Below, piece after piece: positions 1-9,749 of a DNA stretch of 64,000 bases. Positions within the stretch are counted from its first letter, which is position 1, and each line of letters begins with the position of its first letter. The position numbers were made by a program, and so were the translations under genes. The DNA comes from Pseudomonas saudiphocaensis (GTDB lineage: Bacteria; Pseudomonadota; Gammaproteobacteria; Pseudomonadales; Pseudomonadaceae): positions 3,100,001 through 3,164,000 of the forward strand of contig NZ_CCSF01000001.1 of the NCBI RefSeq assembly GCF_000756775.1, read 5' to 3'. The notes beneath the pieces are model-generated. The model was not told where the DNA came from and did no database searches. It was given only the letters and a program-made list of their open reading frames with translations.

Positions 1-1237
1 TTTCGTCATGGATCGCCGGCACCAGCAGTTCTTCCTTGTGGTCGTCGTCAAGAATGCTGAACAGCTTGAGGTCGCGGATCACCTTGGGCGAAAGAAATTG
101 CAGGATGAAGCTCTCGTCCTTGAAGTTCTGCATGGCGAATTTGACCGTGGTCAGCCAGTCGCTGCCGGCGATGTCCGGGAACCAGCGGCGATCTTCCTCG
201 GTGGGGTTCTCGCAGATGCGGCGGATGTCCTGGTACATGGCAAAGCCCAGGGTGTATGGGTTGATGCCGCTGTAGTACGGGCTGTCGAAGCCCGGCTGGA
301 AGATCACGCTGGTGTGCGACTGAAGGAACTCGAACATGAAGCCGTCGGTGACCAGCCCCTCGTCGTAGAGGTCGTTAAGCAGGGTGTAGTGCCAGAAGGT
401 GGCCCAGCCTTCGTTCATCACCTGAGTTTGGCGCTGGGGGTAGAAGTACTGCGCAATCTTGCGCACGATGCGCACGATCTCGCGCTGCCAGGGTTCGAGC
501 AGCGGTGCGTGTTTTTCGATGAAGTAGAGAATGTTTTCCTGCGGCTCGGCAGGGAAGCGCTGGTCGTCGCTCCCGTCATCATCCTTGCCGGGCGCGCGGG
601 GAATGGTGCGCCAGAGGTCGTTGATCTGCTTTTGCAGGTGCTCTTCACGCTCCTTCTGGCGGCGGCGTTCTTCCTCGGCGGAAATGGGGTAGGGGCGCTT
701 ATAGCGATCCACGCCGTAGTTCATCAGCGCATGGCAGGAGTCGAGCAGGTCTTCCACGGCATTGATGCCGTGGCGCTCCTCGCACTGGGTGATGTACTGC
801 CGGGCAAAGACCAGGTAGTCGATGATCGAACCGGCGTCGGTCCAGGTGCGGAACAGGTAGTTGCCCTTGAAAAAGCTGTTGTGGCCGTAGCAGGCGTGGG
901 CGATGACCAAGGCCTGCATGGTGATGGTGTTCTCTTCCATCAGGTAGGCGATGCAGGGGTCGGAATTGATCACGATTTCGTAGGCCAGGCCCATTTGGCC
1001 ACGGCTGTAGGACTTTTCCGTGCTGAGAAAATGCTTGCCGTAGGACCAGTGGTGATAACCCAGCGGCATGCCCACCGAGGCGTAGGCGTCCATCATCTGC
1101 TCGGCGGTGATCACCTCGATCTGGTTGGGGTAGGTGTCGAGCGCATAGCCTTCGGCGATCCGCCCGATTTCGCGGTCGTAGGCACGGATCAGCTCGAAGG
1201 TCCATTCCGAACCGGTGGAGATGGGATGTCGTTTCAT
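1..1237 (-). CDS. spoVR: SpoVR family protein (YcgB), 3' part outside window
   Basis: The start is the ATG at 1237, preceded by GAGGA about 8 nt upstream. The frame is open for about 412 codons to the window edge without a stop, so the C-terminus (perhaps 100 residues) lies outside. Seen: the family's conserved His-rich block AHACYGHNSFFKGN near residues 112-125 and NEGWATFWH near 273-281. SpoVR/YcgB proteins are cytoplasmic and of unknown biochemistry. In Proteobacteria they travel with YeaG and YeaH and are induced by starvation or stress. Here it is the last gene of yeaG-yeaH-spoVR, 10 nt after yeaH, so co-transcription is very likely. The family is clear; the function is not established. 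Confidence 0.95.
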   Translation of the reverse strand, partial: MKRHPISTGSEWTFELIRAYDREIGRIAEGYALDTYPNQIEVITAEQMMDAYASVGMPLGYHHWSYGKHFLSTEKSYSRGQMGLAYEIVINSDPCIAYLMEENTITMQALVIAHACYGHNSFFKGNYLFRTWTDAGSIIDYLVFARQYITQCEERHGINAVEDLLDSCHALMNYGVDRYKRPYPISAEEERRRQKEREEHLQKQINDLWRTIPRAPGKDDDGSDDQRFPAEPQENILYFIEKHAPLLEPWQREIVRIVRKIAQYFYPQRQTQVMNEGWATFWHYTLLNDLYDEGLVTDGFMFEFLQSHTSVIFQPGFDSPYYSGINPYTLGFAMYQDIRRICENPTEEDRRWFPDIAGSDWLTTVKFAMQNFKDESFILQFLSPKVIRDLKLFSILDDDHKEELLVPAIHDE

Positions 1238-1247
1238 ACTGCGTTCC

Positions 1248-2519
1248 TCAGCTGGCCATGCGTCGCTGAAAGAGCTCGCGGAACACCGGATAGATATCCC
1301 CGGCACTCACCAATTGCTGCTGGGCGAAAGAGTCGGCAAAGGCTTCGGCCACCTGGTTGTATTCGTACCACAGAGCCTGATGTTCGCGCGGGGTAATCTC
1401 GACGTAGGAGAAGTATTGGACGAACGGCATGATCTGGTTGATCAGAATGTCGCGGCAGACCGGTGAGTCGTCGTTCCAGTTGTCGCCGTCCGAGGCCTGG
1501 GCCGCGTAGATGTTCCACTCGTTGACGGGATAACGCTCGGCCATGATTTCCTGCATCAGCTTCAGGGCGCTGGAGACGATGGTGCCGCCGGTTTCGCGCG
1601 AGTAGAAGAACTCCTCCTCGTCCACCTCTTTTGCACTCGTATGGTGGCGGATGAAGACCACCTCGATCTTGTCGTAGCTGCGCTTGAGAAACAGGTACAA
1701 CAGGATGAAGAAGCGCTTGGCGATGTCTTTGGTGGACTGGGTCATGGAGCCGGAAACGTCCATCAGGCAGAACATCACCGCCTTTGAGCTGGGGTTGGGG
1801 TGCTTGACCAGCAGGTTGTATTTGAGGTCGAAGGTGTCGAGGAAGGGCACGCGGTTGATCCGTGCGCTGAGGCGCTCGATTTCTTCCTCGATGGCCTGGA
1901 TGTCGCCGAAATTGTCCGGCTCCTCCAGGCGCAGTCGTGCCAGCTCGGCCTTGGCCTCGCGCAACTTGCTGCGGCTGCTGCCCGACAGGGCGATACGCCG
2001 CGCGTGGGCCGAACGCAGGGTGCGCACGATGTTGATCCGCGATGGATTGCCTTCGTTGCTGATGCCGGCGCGTACCGTCTTGAAGGTGTCGCTGCCGGTG
2101 AGGTGACGCTTGACCAGGTTCGGCAGTTCCAGATCCTCGAACATGAAATCGAGGAATTCCTCCTGGGTGATCTGGAAGACGAAGTCGTCCATGCCTTCGC
2201 CAGTGTTGCTGGCCTGCCCGGCACCACCTCCGCCGCCGCCTCCCTGGGGTCGGGGTATGCGCTCACCGGCAACGAACTCCTTGTTGCCGGGATGAACGAT
2301 GGTCTGCCTCCCGCCGCGGCCGTGGTGAAGCACCGGCTCGTCGATATCGCGTCCGGGAATGCTGATCTGCTCGCCATGCTCCATATCGGTGATGGAGCGG
2401 CGTCCGACGGCTTCCTCCACCGCCTTCTTGATATGCCCACGATAACGCTGCAGGAACCGCTGACGGTTCACCGTGCTCTTGTTCTTGCCGTTCAGGCGGC
2501 GGTCGATCACATAGCTCAT
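1248..2519 (-). CDS. yeaH: YeaH/YhbH family protein, DUF444, von Willebrand A-like
   Basis: 423 aa, the usual family length. The ATG at 2519 follows GGAGGGG at a short distance. Seen: a basic N-terminus, a run of seven glycines near residues 93-99 forming a flexible linker, a charged helical stretch near 170-220, and a metal-ion-dependent adhesion-site motif DVSGS near 251-255 followed by a vWA-like fold. Members of DUF444 are encoded beside the PrkA-type kinase YeaG and are thought to work with it; the exact role is unknown. It is the middle gene of the yeaG-yeaH-spoVR operon. The 90 nt gap to yeaG is filled by a long inverted repeat. Confidence 0.93.
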   Translation of the reverse strand: MSYVIDRRLNGKNKSTVNRQRFLQRYRGHIKKAVEEAVGRRSITDMEHGEQISIPGRDIDEPVLHHGRGGRQTIVHPGNKEFVAGERIPRPQGGGGGGGAGQASNTGEGMDDFVFQITQEEFLDFMFEDLELPNLVKRHLTGSDTFKTVRAGISNEGNPSRINIVRTLRSAHARRIALSGSSRSKLREAKAELARLRLEEPDNFGDIQAIEEEIERLSARINRVPFLDTFDLKYNLLVKHPNPSSKAVMFCLMDVSGSMTQSTKDIAKRFFILLYLFLKRSYDKIEVVFIRHHTSAKEVDEEEFFYSRETGGTIVSSALKLMQEIMAERYPVNEWNIYAAQASDGDNWNDDSPVCRDILINQIMPFVQYFSYVEITPREHQALWYEYNQVAEAFADSFAQQQLVSAGDIYPVFRELFQRRMAS

Positions 2520-2531
2520 AGCCCCTCCGGG

Positions 2532-2606
2532 GCAGCCGGAAGCTGGAAGCGAGATATTCGAAGCTTGTGCTTGCCTTCAAATATCAGGCTTCCAGCTTCA
2601 AGCTGC
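2532..2606. repeat. 75-nt imperfect inverted repeat between yeaG and yeaH
   Basis: GAAGCTGGAAGC (2539-2550) pairs perfectly with GCTTCCAGCTTC (2588-2599). The outer arms GCAGC (2532) and GCTGC (2602) also pair, and the interior GATATT/AATATC extends the stem. In RNA this would form one long hairpin inside the operon, where it could stabilise the upstream yeaG mRNA or lower yeaH expression. Similar GAAGCTTGAAGC-type sequence recurs near 7172 and 27532. Confidence 0.75.
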
Positions 2607-2609
2607 TCT

Positions 2610-4532
2610 CTACTGCGATTTACGTACCCGCAGATACCATTCCGAGAGCAGGCGAACCTGTTTCTCCGTGTAGCCGCGTTCGACCATGCGCACCACGAAG
2701 TCGCTGTGCTTCTTCTGGTCTTCCTTGCTGGCCTTGGCGTTGAAACTGATGACCGGCAGCAGGTCCTCGGTGTTGGAGAACATTTTCTTCTCGATCACCA
2801 CGCGCAGCTTTTCATAGCTGAGCCAGGACGGGTTCTTGCCGTTGTTGTTGGCCCGTGCGCGCAGCACGAAGTTGACGATTTCGTTGCGGAAATCCTTCGG
2901 GTTGCTGATGCCGGCAGGTTTCTCGATCTTCTCCAGTTCCTCGTTGAGCGCCATGCGGTTTAGGATTTCGCCGGTCTCGGGGTCGCGGTATTCCTGATCC
3001 TGAATCCAGAAGTCGGCATAGAGCACGTAGCGGTCGAAAATGTTCTGGCCGTACTCGCTGTAGCTTTCCAGGTAGGCGGTCTGGATTTCCTTGCCGATGA
3101 ACTCCACATAGCGCGGCGCCAGGTATTCCTTGATGAAGCGCAGGTACTTTTCCCTGACTTCAGCCGGAAACTGCTCCTGCTCGATCTGCTGTTCCAGCAC
3201 GTAGAGCAGGTGCACCGGGTTGGCGGCGATCTCGTGCGGGTCGAAGTTGAATACCTTGGACAGGATCTTGAAGGCAAAGCGGGTCGAGAGGCCGTTCATG
3301 CCTTCATCGACGCCGGCGGCGTCACGGTATTCCTGGATCGACTTGGCCTTGGGGTCGGTGTCCTTGAGGTTTTCGCCATCGTAGACACGCATTTTGGAGT
3401 AGATGTTGGAGTTTTCCGGCTCCTTCAGGCGGCTCAATACGCTGAACTGTGCCAACATCTTCAGCGTGTCCGGTGCGCAGTGGGCCTTGGACAGCGAGCT
3501 GTTGTACAGCAGCTTGTCGTAGATCTTGATTTCGTCCGTGACGCGTAGGCAGTAGGGCACCTTGACGATGTAGATACGGTCGATGAAGGCCTCGTTGTTC
3601 TTGTTGTTGCGAAAGCTGTGCCATTCCGATTCGTTGGAGTGGGCCAGCAGAATGCCGCTGTAAGGAATGGCGCCGAGGCCTTCGGTGCTGTTGTAGTTGC
3701 CTTCCTGGGTGGCGGTCAGCAACGGGTGCAGCACCTTGATCGGCGCCTTGAACATCTCGACGAATTCCATCAGGCCCTGGTTGGCCCGGCACAGCGCGCC
3801 CGAGTAGCTGTAAGCGTCGGCGTCGTTTTGGGGAAACTCCTCGAGTTTGCGGATATCCACCTTGCCCACCAGGGCAGAGATGTCCTGGTTGTTCTCGTCA
3901 CCCGGCTCGGTCTTGGCCACGGCAATCTGGTTAAGGATGGATGGGTAGAGTTTGACCACGCGGAACTGGCTGATGTCGCCGCCGAATTCCTGCAAACGCT
4001 TGGTGGCCCAGGGCGACATGATCGAGGTGAGGTAGCGCGGCGGAATGCCATAGTCCTCTTCGAGGATCTGCGCATCTTCGGCAGGGTTGAACAGCCCCAG
4101 CGGCGACTCGAATACCGGCGAGCCCTTGATGGCGTAAAAGGGCACCTTCTCCATCAGGTGCTTCAGTTTCTCGGCCAGGGAGGACTTGCCGCCACCCACC
4201 GGGCCAAGCAGGTAGAGGATCTGTTTCTTCTCCTCCAACCCCTGCGCGGCGTGGCGGAAGTAGGAGACGATCTGATCGATGCACTCCTCCATTCCATGGA
4301 AGTCACTGAACGCCGGATAGCGGCGGATCACCTTGTTGGAGAAGATTCGCGACAGACGCGAGTCGGTCGACGTGTCGATCAGCTCGGGCTCGCCGATGGC
4401 CATCAGCAGGCGTTCGGCGGCGGTGGCGTAAGTGGTGGGGTCTTCCTTGCACAGATCCAGGTATTCCTGAAGTGAATACTCCTCCTGGCGGGTCGTCTCG
4501 AATCGTTGTTGGTAATGGCTGAATATGCTCAT
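2610..4532 (-). CDS. yeaG: PrkA family serine protein kinase YeaG
   Basis: 640 aa from the ATG at 4532 (MSIFSHYQQRFE), which has GAGGTG about 6 nt upstream. An in-frame ATG 36 nt earlier lacks a site this good and does not match known family starts. Seen: an N-terminal PrkA AAA-like domain with Walker A GPVGGGKSS near residues 110-118 and the family's C-terminal kinase-like domain (roughly 390-640). YeaG-type kinases are linked in enterobacteria to nitrogen starvation and stationary-phase survival. It is first in the yeaG-yeaH-spoVR operon, with 275 nt of non-coding DNA upstream, where the promoter must lie. I could not identify that promoter confidently. Confidence 0.95.
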   Translation of the reverse strand: MSIFSHYQQRFETTRQEEYSLQEYLDLCKEDPTTYATAAERLLMAIGEPELIDTSTDSRLSRIFSNKVIRRYPAFSDFHGMEECIDQIVSYFRHAAQGLEEKKQILYLLGPVGGGKSSLAEKLKHLMEKVPFYAIKGSPVFESPLGLFNPAEDAQILEEDYGIPPRYLTSIMSPWATKRLQEFGGDISQFRVVKLYPSILNQIAVAKTEPGDENNQDISALVGKVDIRKLEEFPQNDADAYSYSGALCRANQGLMEFVEMFKAPIKVLHPLLTATQEGNYNSTEGLGAIPYSGILLAHSNESEWHSFRNNKNNEAFIDRIYIVKVPYCLRVTDEIKIYDKLLYNSSLSKAHCAPDTLKMLAQFSVLSRLKEPENSNIYSKMRVYDGENLKDTDPKAKSIQEYRDAAGVDEGMNGLSTRFAFKILSKVFNFDPHEIAANPVHLLYVLEQQIEQEQFPAEVREKYLRFIKEYLAPRYVEFIGKEIQTAYLESYSEYGQNIFDRYVLYADFWIQDQEYRDPETGEILNRMALNEELEKIEKPAGISNPKDFRNEIVNFVLRARANNNGKNPSWLSYEKLRVVIEKKMFSNTEDLLPVISFNAKASKEDQKKHSDFVVRMVERGYTEKQVRLLSEWYLRVRKSQ

Positions 4533-4807
4533 TGACTTCACCTCGATGCTCGGAGCCGGTGTTGTCATCAGGCATTCAGGGGCGGCCAGCTGTTGTGCAG
4601 CGACCTGGTGTTGGCGTCCCCCCGAACAGCCGATGGTTGGTCTTAGGCCCAGTAGTCGTTTTGCCGACTTTCACCTGATTGGATGGCCTTAACTCAAGGA
4701 TAGTTCGGATTCGGCGAACTCAAGGGGGAGAGAGGGGTTCGGCGCTGTATTTTATCGGCCGAGAGGCTCAAGACCGCGTCATATGCGGCCTCTGGGTGCA
4801 TAACTTT

Positions 4808-5137
4808 TTATGTCGGCTCGCCCTGCTCGACTTCTTGCGGATAGGTGTGCCGCCAGATTTCAAAACCGCCGTCGAGGCTGTAGACGTCGGAAAAGCCCTG
4901 ATTGATCAAGTAGGCTGCGGCGCTCTGGCTGGAGTGGCCGTGGTAGCAGGTAACGATCAGGGGCTTATCAAGGTCGGCTGCGGCGATGAAGTCCGGCAGC
5001 GAGTGATTGTCCAGGTGAGTCGAGCCGCGAATATGCCCGTTGGCGTAGCTGTGCGCGTCGCGGATATCTACCACAACGCCGCCCTGTTCGCGCAGAGCCT
5101 GGGCCTGTTGGGGGGAGATGCGCTTGAAGTCGGTCAT
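4808..5137 (-). CDS. glpE: Thiosulfate sulfurtransferase (single-domain rhodanese) GlpE
   Basis: 109 aa, the usual length of GlpE. The start is the ATG at 5137 ([10 protein letters not shown]), overlapping the end of apaH by 4 nt. The active-site loop CYHGHSSQ begins at Cys64, the residue expected to carry the persulfide; E. coli GlpE has a closely similar loop. It transfers sulfane sulfur from thiosulfate to cyanide or to thiol acceptors in the cytoplasm. It is the last gene of rsmA-apaG-apaH-glpE. An imperfect stem (4762-4793) lies just downstream but has no T-tract, so termination there is uncertain. Confidence 0.92.
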   Translation of the reverse strand: MTDFKRISPQQAQALREQGGVVVDIRDAHSYANGHIRGSTHLDNHSLPDFIAAADLDKPLIVTCYHGHSSQSAAAYLINQGFSDVYSLDGGFEIWRHTYPQEVEQGEPT

Positions 5138-5961
5138 GCTGGGTCCTTGTGGTCGCAATCGCAGCGAAGCATTTCGCCGCTGTCGAGGTTCATCAAGGTC
5201 ATGACATTGCCCCAAACGCAGCCGGTGTCCAAGGCGAATACGTTGGGCTCTTCGCAGTGACCTTCCAGCGCAGCCCAGTGACCGAAGATGATCTTGCAGC
5301 CACGGGTCTTGCGATTGGGATGGCTGAACCAGGGCGCGTAGCCGGTAGGTGCGTGATCGGCCCCTTCCTTGGCTTCCAGATTCAGCGTGCCGTCCGCCTT
5401 GCAGAAACGCATGCGGGTGAAATAGTTGGTGATCAGGCGCAGCCGTGGCACGCCGTGCAGCTTTTTGTCCCACTTGGCCGGCTGGTTGCCGTACATGCCG
5501 TCGAGAAACGGCAGGAGGCGGGCATCGTCGCGCAGCACTTCCTCCACTTCCGCGGCGCGCCTGAGGGCTTTTTCCACCGTCCACTGCGGCGGGATGCCGG
5601 CGTGAACCATGGTGGTTTCCCGTTCGCTGTCATGGTGTACCAGCTTCTGCTGGCGGAGCCAGTCGATCAGGTCGGTACGGTCCGGGGCGTCGAGAACGGG
5701 CCTGAGCGTATCGGAACGCTTCAGCCGGTCAATGTTGTACGCCGTCGCGACCAGGTGCAGATCATGATTGCCCAGCACGGCTACGCCGGAGCTGCCCAGG
5801 TCGCGCACAAAACGCAATGCTTCCAGCGATTGCGGGCCACGGTTGACCAGATCGCCAGCCAGCCATAGACAGTCGCGAGACGGGCTAAAATCGACCTGCT
5901 GCAGCAGGCATTGGAGGGGTTCCAGGCAGCCTTGCAGATCGCCAACGGCATAAGTGGTCAA
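5134..5961 (-). CDS. apaH: Symmetrical bis(5'-nucleosyl)-tetraphosphatase ApaH
   Basis: 275 aa metallophosphatase that hydrolyses Ap4A to two ADP and in some bacteria removes Np4 caps from RNA. Motifs in order: GDLQG (7-11), GDLVNRG (36-42) and GNHD (64-67), the standard metal-binding set. The start codon is TTG at 5961, with GGAG 7 nt upstream. It shares TTGA with the stop of apaG, so the two genes are translationally coupled. No usable ATG fits the conserved N-terminus [11 protein letters not shown]. The gene order rsmA-apaG-apaH matches that of enterobacteria and other pseudomonads. Confidence 0.96.
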   Translation of the reverse strand: MTTYAVGDLQGCLEPLQCLLQQVDFSPSRDCLWLAGDLVNRGPQSLEALRFVRDLGSSGVAVLGNHDLHLVATAYNIDRLKRSDTLRPVLDAPDRTDLIDWLRQQKLVHHDSERETTMVHAGIPPQWTVEKALRRAAEVEEVLRDDARLLPFLDGMYGNQPAKWDKKLHGVPRLRLITNYFTRMRFCKADGTLNLEAKEGADHAPTGYAPWFSHPNRKTRGCKIIFGHWAALEGHCEEPNVFALDTGCVWGNVMTLMNLDSGEMLRCDCDHKDPA

Positions 5962-6341
5962 TGCAATACTCCGGGAACAGCCAAGCGAAAGGGGGCAATG
6001 ATTGCATCGAATGTATGGCCATCTGCAGCGAGCATCTGGTAGCTGCCCTGCATGATCCCGACGCTTGAACTCATCAGCGTGCCGCTGGTGTAGACATGCT
6101 TTTGACCCGGGGCGATCAGCGGCTGCTCGCCGACCACGCCGGCGCCACGCACTTCCTGCACCTGGCCGTCGCCATCGGTGATGATCCAGTGGCGCGATAG
6201 CAGCTGGGCTGGCAGCTGGCCGTTATTTTCGATCACCACCTTGTAGGCAAAGGCGTAGCGGTTTTGTTCCGGCTGCGATTGCTCGGGCAGGTACTGCGGC
6301 GTGACGCTGACGTCGATCTGGTAACGAAGATCTTCAGACAT
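5958..6341 (-). CDS. apaG: ApaG protein (DUF525)
   Basis: 127 aa, a single ApaG/DUF525 beta-sandwich domain spanning the protein, with the family's glycine-rich segment GAGVVGEQP near 67-75. The start is the ATG at 6341 ([10 protein letters not shown]), overlapping the 3' end of rsmA by 8 nt; longer in-frame extensions lie inside rsmA and do not look like ApaG. Its biochemical role is not settled. The domain also occurs in F-box proteins and polymerase-interacting proteins, suggesting protein binding, and mutants in other bacteria affect Co2+ tolerance. It is the middle gene of a tightly overlapping operon with rsmA and apaH. Confidence 0.94.
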   Translation of the reverse strand: MSEDLRYQIDVSVTPQYLPEQSQPEQNRYAFAYKVVIENNGQLPAQLLSRHWIITDGDGQVQEVRGAGVVGEQPLIAPGQKHVYTSGTLMSSSVGIMQGSYQMLAADGHTFDAIIAPFRLAVPGVLH

Positions 6342-7155
6342 GGTTTTCGCTCGGTGTGCCGTTATGCAAGGGCGGTAACTGGTCGGACAGGCGGACGAAT
6401 GCGGCCAGGTCCAGCTGCTCGGGGCGCAGGCCGCCGTCAACATCTGCCGCGGCGATGGCATCTGCATCGAGCAGGCCCTTGAGCGTATTGCGCAGGGTCT
6501 TGCGACGCTGGTTGAAGGCCTGGCGAACGACGGCTTCGAGTTGGCGATGATCACGTGCGGGGTGCGGCAACTCTGCGTGTGGCACCAGCCGGACGATGGC
6601 CGAATCGACCTTGGGGGCGGGGTTGAAGGCGCCCGGCCCGACATTGAACAGATGCTCCACGCGGCAATGGTACTGCACCATGATCGACAACCGGCCCCAG
6701 TCGCCGCCGCCGGGTTGCGCGGCTAGGCGTTCGACCACCTCCTTCTGCAGCATGAAGTGCATGTCGCGGATCAGGTGGGCGTGATCGAGCAGGTGGAAGA
6801 TCAGCGGCGTGGAGATGTTGTAGGGCAGGTTGCCGACGATACGCAGGCTGCTGGGCGCTTCGCTCAGCCGGCTAAAGTCGAATTTGAGTGCATCGCCCTG
6901 GTGCAGGGTGAAGTTGTCGCGCTCGGCGAACTGGCCCTGAAGAATGGGGATCAGGTCCAGATCCAGCTCCACCACATCCAGATGCGCGCCGCTGTCCAGC
7001 AGGCCTTCGGTCAACGCACCCTGGCCCGGGCCGATCTCGACCAGTCGCTCGCCAGGCCTGGCGTGTATCGCCCGCAGAATGCGGTGAATCACTCCGGCAT
7101 CATGCAGAAAGTTCTGGCCAAAGCGCTTACGTGCGCGGTGTTGGTAGTCGGACAT
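6334..7155 (-). CDS. rsmA: 16S rRNA dimethyladenosine transferase RsmA (KsgA)
   Basis: 273 aa SAM-dependent methyltransferase that dimethylates the two adjacent adenines in the 3' terminal helix of 16S rRNA during 30S maturation. Seen: the N-terminal [11 protein letters not shown] signature, SAM motif EIGPGQG (40-46) and catalytic motif NLPY (109-112), followed by the C-terminal helical domain. It is first in rsmA-apaG-apaH-glpE. Its 5' region carries a GAAGCTTGAAGC-type repeat and is separated by 152 nt from pdxA, which in E. coli lies in the same operon (surA-pdxA-ksgA-apaGH). Confidence 0.97.
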   Translation of the reverse strand: MSDYQHRARKRFGQNFLHDAGVIHRILRAIHARPGERLVEIGPGQGALTEGLLDSGAHLDVVELDLDLIPILQGQFAERDNFTLHQGDALKFDFSRLSEAPSSLRIVGNLPYNISTPLIFHLLDHAHLIRDMHFMLQKEVVERLAAQPGGGDWGRLSIMVQYHCRVEHLFNVGPGAFNPAPKVDSAIVRLVPHAELPHPARDHRQLEAVVRQAFNQRRKTLRNTLKGLLDADAIAAADVDGGLRPEQLDLAAFVRLSDQLPPLHNGTPSENHV

Positions 7156-7171
7156 GCAGGCTCCAGGGAGC

Positions 7172-7196
7172 AGCTTGAAGCCTGAAGCTTGAAGCT
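7172..7196. repeat. GCTTGAAGC-type repeat upstream of rsmA
   Basis: AGCTTGAAGCC, TGAAGCTTGAAGCT: a short tandem of the GAAGCTTGAAGC unit just upstream of the rsmA start. It resembles the arms of the hairpin at 2532-2606. Several partial palindromes overlap, so it can fold into alternative short stems. It is probably a degenerate member of a dispersed extragenic repeat. Confidence 0.5.
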
Positions 7197-7307
7197 GAAA
7201 GCGGTTAAGAGGCGCATTTTAACAGGGTGAGGGAATAGAGACGAAAAAAGCGCCGGGGGCTGGACTGAACGGAAGCGGTAGCTGGGGCGCAGGTGCGGCT
7301 CAGGCAG

Positions 7308-8288
7308 TTATGCGCCGCTCATCTGATAAGCCGTTTCAAGTGCGACCTGCAGGCTGCCGGTATCGATCCGTCCGGAGCCGGCCAGATCCAGCGCAGTGCC
7401 ATGGTCAACCGAGGTGCGCACGATGGGCAGTCCCAGGGTGACGTTGACCGCCGCGCCAAAGCCCTTGTACTTGAGCACCGGCAGGCCCTGGTCGTGATAC
7501 ATGGCCAGCACTGCGTCGCAGTGCTCGAGGTTCTTCGGTGTGAACAGTGTGTCGGCTGGGAGCGGGCCGATCAGCTCGATGCCTTCGTCGCGAAGGCGGG
7601 CCAGTGCGGGCTCGATGATCTCGATTTCTTCACGCCCAAGGTGGCCGCCTTCGCCCGCGTGAGGGTTGAGGCCGCAGACCAGAATGCGCGGTCGGGCGAT
7701 GCCGAACTTGCCAACCAGGTCGGCGTGAAGGATGCGCGTGACCCGCTCCAGCCGCTCTGCCGTAATAGCCGAGGCGACATCCTTGAGCGGTAGGTGGGTG
7801 GTGACCAGCGCTACGCGAAGGCCATGGGTCGCGAGCATCATCACCACTTGCTCGGTGTGAGTCAGCTCGGCGAGAAATTCGGTGTGGCCGGAGAAGGGGA
7901 TGCCGGCCTCGTTGATTACGCCCTTGTGCACCGGCGCGGTGATCATCCCGGCGAAGGTACCGTTCAGGCAGCCCTGACCGGCGCGGGTCAGGGTCTCCAG
8001 CACGTATGGTCCATTGTCGGGATCAAGCCGGCCGGCCTCGGCCGGCGCTTTCAATGCTGTGTCCCAGACGTAAAGGCTGCCTGCCGGGGCCGGTGTTTGC
8101 GGCCAAGCGTCCGGCTGAACCGGTAACAGCTGGATATCCAGCCCGAGCAGTTCTGCGCGCGATTTGAGCAGCTCAAGGCTGGCGATGGCGATTAGCGTGT
8201 GAGGTTGGGCCTCGCGAGCCATTAGCAGGCAAAGATCGGGGCCGATGCCAGCCGGTTCGCCGGATGTAACAACGAAGGGAAGGGACAT
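7308..8288 (-). CDS. pdxA: 4-hydroxythreonine-4-phosphate dehydrogenase PdxA
   Basis: 326 aa, the standard PdxA length. It oxidises 4-phosphohydroxy-L-threonine in the DXP-dependent pyridoxal phosphate pathway; NAD(P) is the cofactor and a divalent metal is bound by conserved histidines. Seen: the N-terminal [11 protein letters not shown] signature, [19 protein letters not shown], the metal/phosphate segment YHDQG, and the C-terminal [10 protein letters not shown]. The position between surA and rsmA is the classical arrangement. The 147 nt to surA contain a strong stem-loop, so pdxA may be partly uncoupled from surA. Confidence 0.97.
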   Translation of the reverse strand: MSLPFVVTSGEPAGIGPDLCLLMAREAQPHTLIAIASLELLKSRAELLGLDIQLLPVQPDAWPQTPAPAGSLYVWDTALKAPAEAGRLDPDNGPYVLETLTRAGQGCLNGTFAGMITAPVHKGVINEAGIPFSGHTEFLAELTHTEQVVMMLATHGLRVALVTTHLPLKDVASAITAERLERVTRILHADLVGKFGIARPRILVCGLNPHAGEGGHLGREEIEIIEPALARLRDEGIELIGPLPADTLFTPKNLEHCDAVLAMYHDQGLPVLKYKGFGAAVNVTLGLPIVRTSVDHGTALDLAGSGRIDTGSLQVALETAYQMSGA

Positions 8289-8387
8289 GTGGGCTCCGAT
8301 CTGTGGCCTCTGATCATCGGCTTAGGCCTTCTGATCGTTGATTACGTCTTCGGCTGATTCGATCTGGAAGGAGGCGGATATGGTTTC

Positions 8388-8421
8388 ATCGCTCCACCAA
8401 GGCTCGGCTCGGTGGAGCGAT
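8388..8421. terminator. Strong stem-loop between surA and pdxA
   Basis: ATCGCTCCACC (8388-8398) and GGTGGAGCGAT (8411-8421) form a perfect 11-bp stem with a 12-nt loop, just after the surA stop on the minus strand. There is no T-run on either side, so it may be an mRNA-stabilising or attenuating hairpin rather than a full intrinsic terminator. Confidence 0.55.
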
Positions 8422-8435
8422 AAGTGTGATTCGCC

Positions 8436-9749
8436 TTACAGCTTCACTTCTACGTAGGCTTCGTCGCGAATCTGACGTAGCCAGGCTTGCAGCTCTTCGT
8501 CGTATTTGCGATTGCGCAGCAGGTTCATGGCCTGTTGTTCACGAAACTCTGCGCTGGCGTCCGTGGCGCGGCGTCCGAGTACTTCCAGGATGTGCCAGCC
8601 AAACTGGGACTGGAAGGGTTCGGACAGCTGGCCGGTGGCGCTGTTGGCCATGACTTCGCGGAACTCCGGCACCAGCGAGTTGGGGTCGATCCAGTTCAGG
8701 TCGCCACCGTTGAGGGCGGAGCCTGGGTCTTCGGAGAAGTTGCGTGCCAGCTCGGCGAAGTCCTCGCCCGCCTCAATGCGGCTACGCAGACGCTCGATGA
8801 GGCGACGGCTTTCAGCTTCGCTGCGAATCTGGCTTGGCTTGATCAGGATATGACGAACATGCACTTCGTCACGCACCTGGGTATCGCCACCACGCTTATC
8901 CAAAAGCTTGAGGATGATAAAGCCTGGAGGCGTGCGTACCGGCTGAGTGACTTCACCTACCGAGAGCTCACGCACCTGTGTATCGAACGGCGGCGGTAGC
9001 TGCGCCGCCTTGCGCCAGCCCATGTCGCCGCCTTCCAGTGCGTTTTCGCTGGCCGAGCGCGAGACCGCCAAGCGCGCGAAATCCGTCCCTTGTTGCAACT
9101 GTTGGTAGGTATCCGCTGCAACTTTCTCGGCAGCCTGAATGGCAGCTGAGTCGGAGGATTCGGGTATCGGAATCAGGATATTGGCCAGGCGGTATTCCTC
9201 GGCAAGCTGCAGCTTGCCCAGATCCGAGGCGAGGAAATTCTCCACTTCCTGATTGGATATCTGAATGCGCTCGGCAATGCGCCGTTGGCGCACACGGTTG
9301 ATGACCATTTCGCGGCGAATCTGCTCGCGAGCGGTTTCCAGGCTCAGGCCGTCACGCTCCAGCGCGTCGCGGAACTGCTCCAGCGTCATGTTGTTGCGTT
9401 GGGCAATAGTGGCCAGGGCCTGGTTGAGCTCTTCGTCGGCAATGCGGATGCCCGAGCGTTCGCCGATCTGCAATTGCAGGTTCTCGGTGATCAGGCGCTC
9501 CAGTACCTGTTGCTGCATGACGTCGAGCGGTGGCATTTCTGCGCCGCGCTTTTCGATGGTCTGCTGCACTTCGCGCAGGCGCTGATCCAGCTGGCTCTGC
9601 ATGACTACGTCGTTATCGACGATGGCAACGATGCGGTCCAGCGGACGCACCTGGGCCGAGACGGAAGTGGCAATGAGCGCGCTGCCCAGCAGCAAGGCGC
9701 CCAGCGTCAGTGGGCGCAGGGTGTCAGAAAGCTTGATTTTCACGTTCAC
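8436..9749 (-). CDS. surA: Periplasmic chaperone / peptidyl-prolyl isomerase SurA
   Basis: 437 aa. A signal peptide (residues 1-32, ending SVSA before QVRP) sends it to the periplasm. Then come the SurA N-terminal chaperone domain and two parvulin rotamase domains (about 177-275 and 290-390; the second contains [10 protein letters not shown]), and a short C-terminal helix. It escorts unfolded outer-membrane proteins, LptD among them, to the BAM complex. Its 5' end overlaps the 3' end of lptD by 26 nt, so chaperone and major client are made from one message. Confidence 0.97.
   Translation of the reverse strand: MNVKIKLSDTLRPLTLGALLLGSALIATSVSAQVRPLDRIVAIVDNDVVMQSQLDQRLREVQQTIEKRGAEMPPLDVMQQQVLERLITENLQLQIGERSGIRIADEELNQALATIAQRNNMTLEQFRDALERDGLSLETAREQIRREMVINRVRQRRIAERIQISNQEVENFLASDLGKLQLAEEYRLANILIPIPESSDSAAIQAAEKVAADTYQQLQQGTDFARLAVSRSASENALEGGDMGWRKAAQLPPPFDTQVRELSVGEVTQPVRTPPGFIILKLLDKRGGDTQVRDEVHVRHILIKPSQIRSEAESRRLIERLRSRIEAGEDFAELARNFSEDPGSALNGGDLNWIDPNSLVPEFREVMANSATGQLSEPFQSQFGWHILEVLGRRATDASAEFREQQAMNLLRNRKYDEELQAWLRQIRDEAYVEVKL

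Noticed and set aside
8-1396. Plus-strand open frame of 462 codons at the window start
   Set aside because: Antisense to spoVR, whose conserved motifs are on the minus strand.
4762-4793. AGAGG/CCTCT and CCGC/GCGG nested stem after glpE as a terminator
   Set aside because: Uneven bulge and no T-run on the minus strand; too weak to call.
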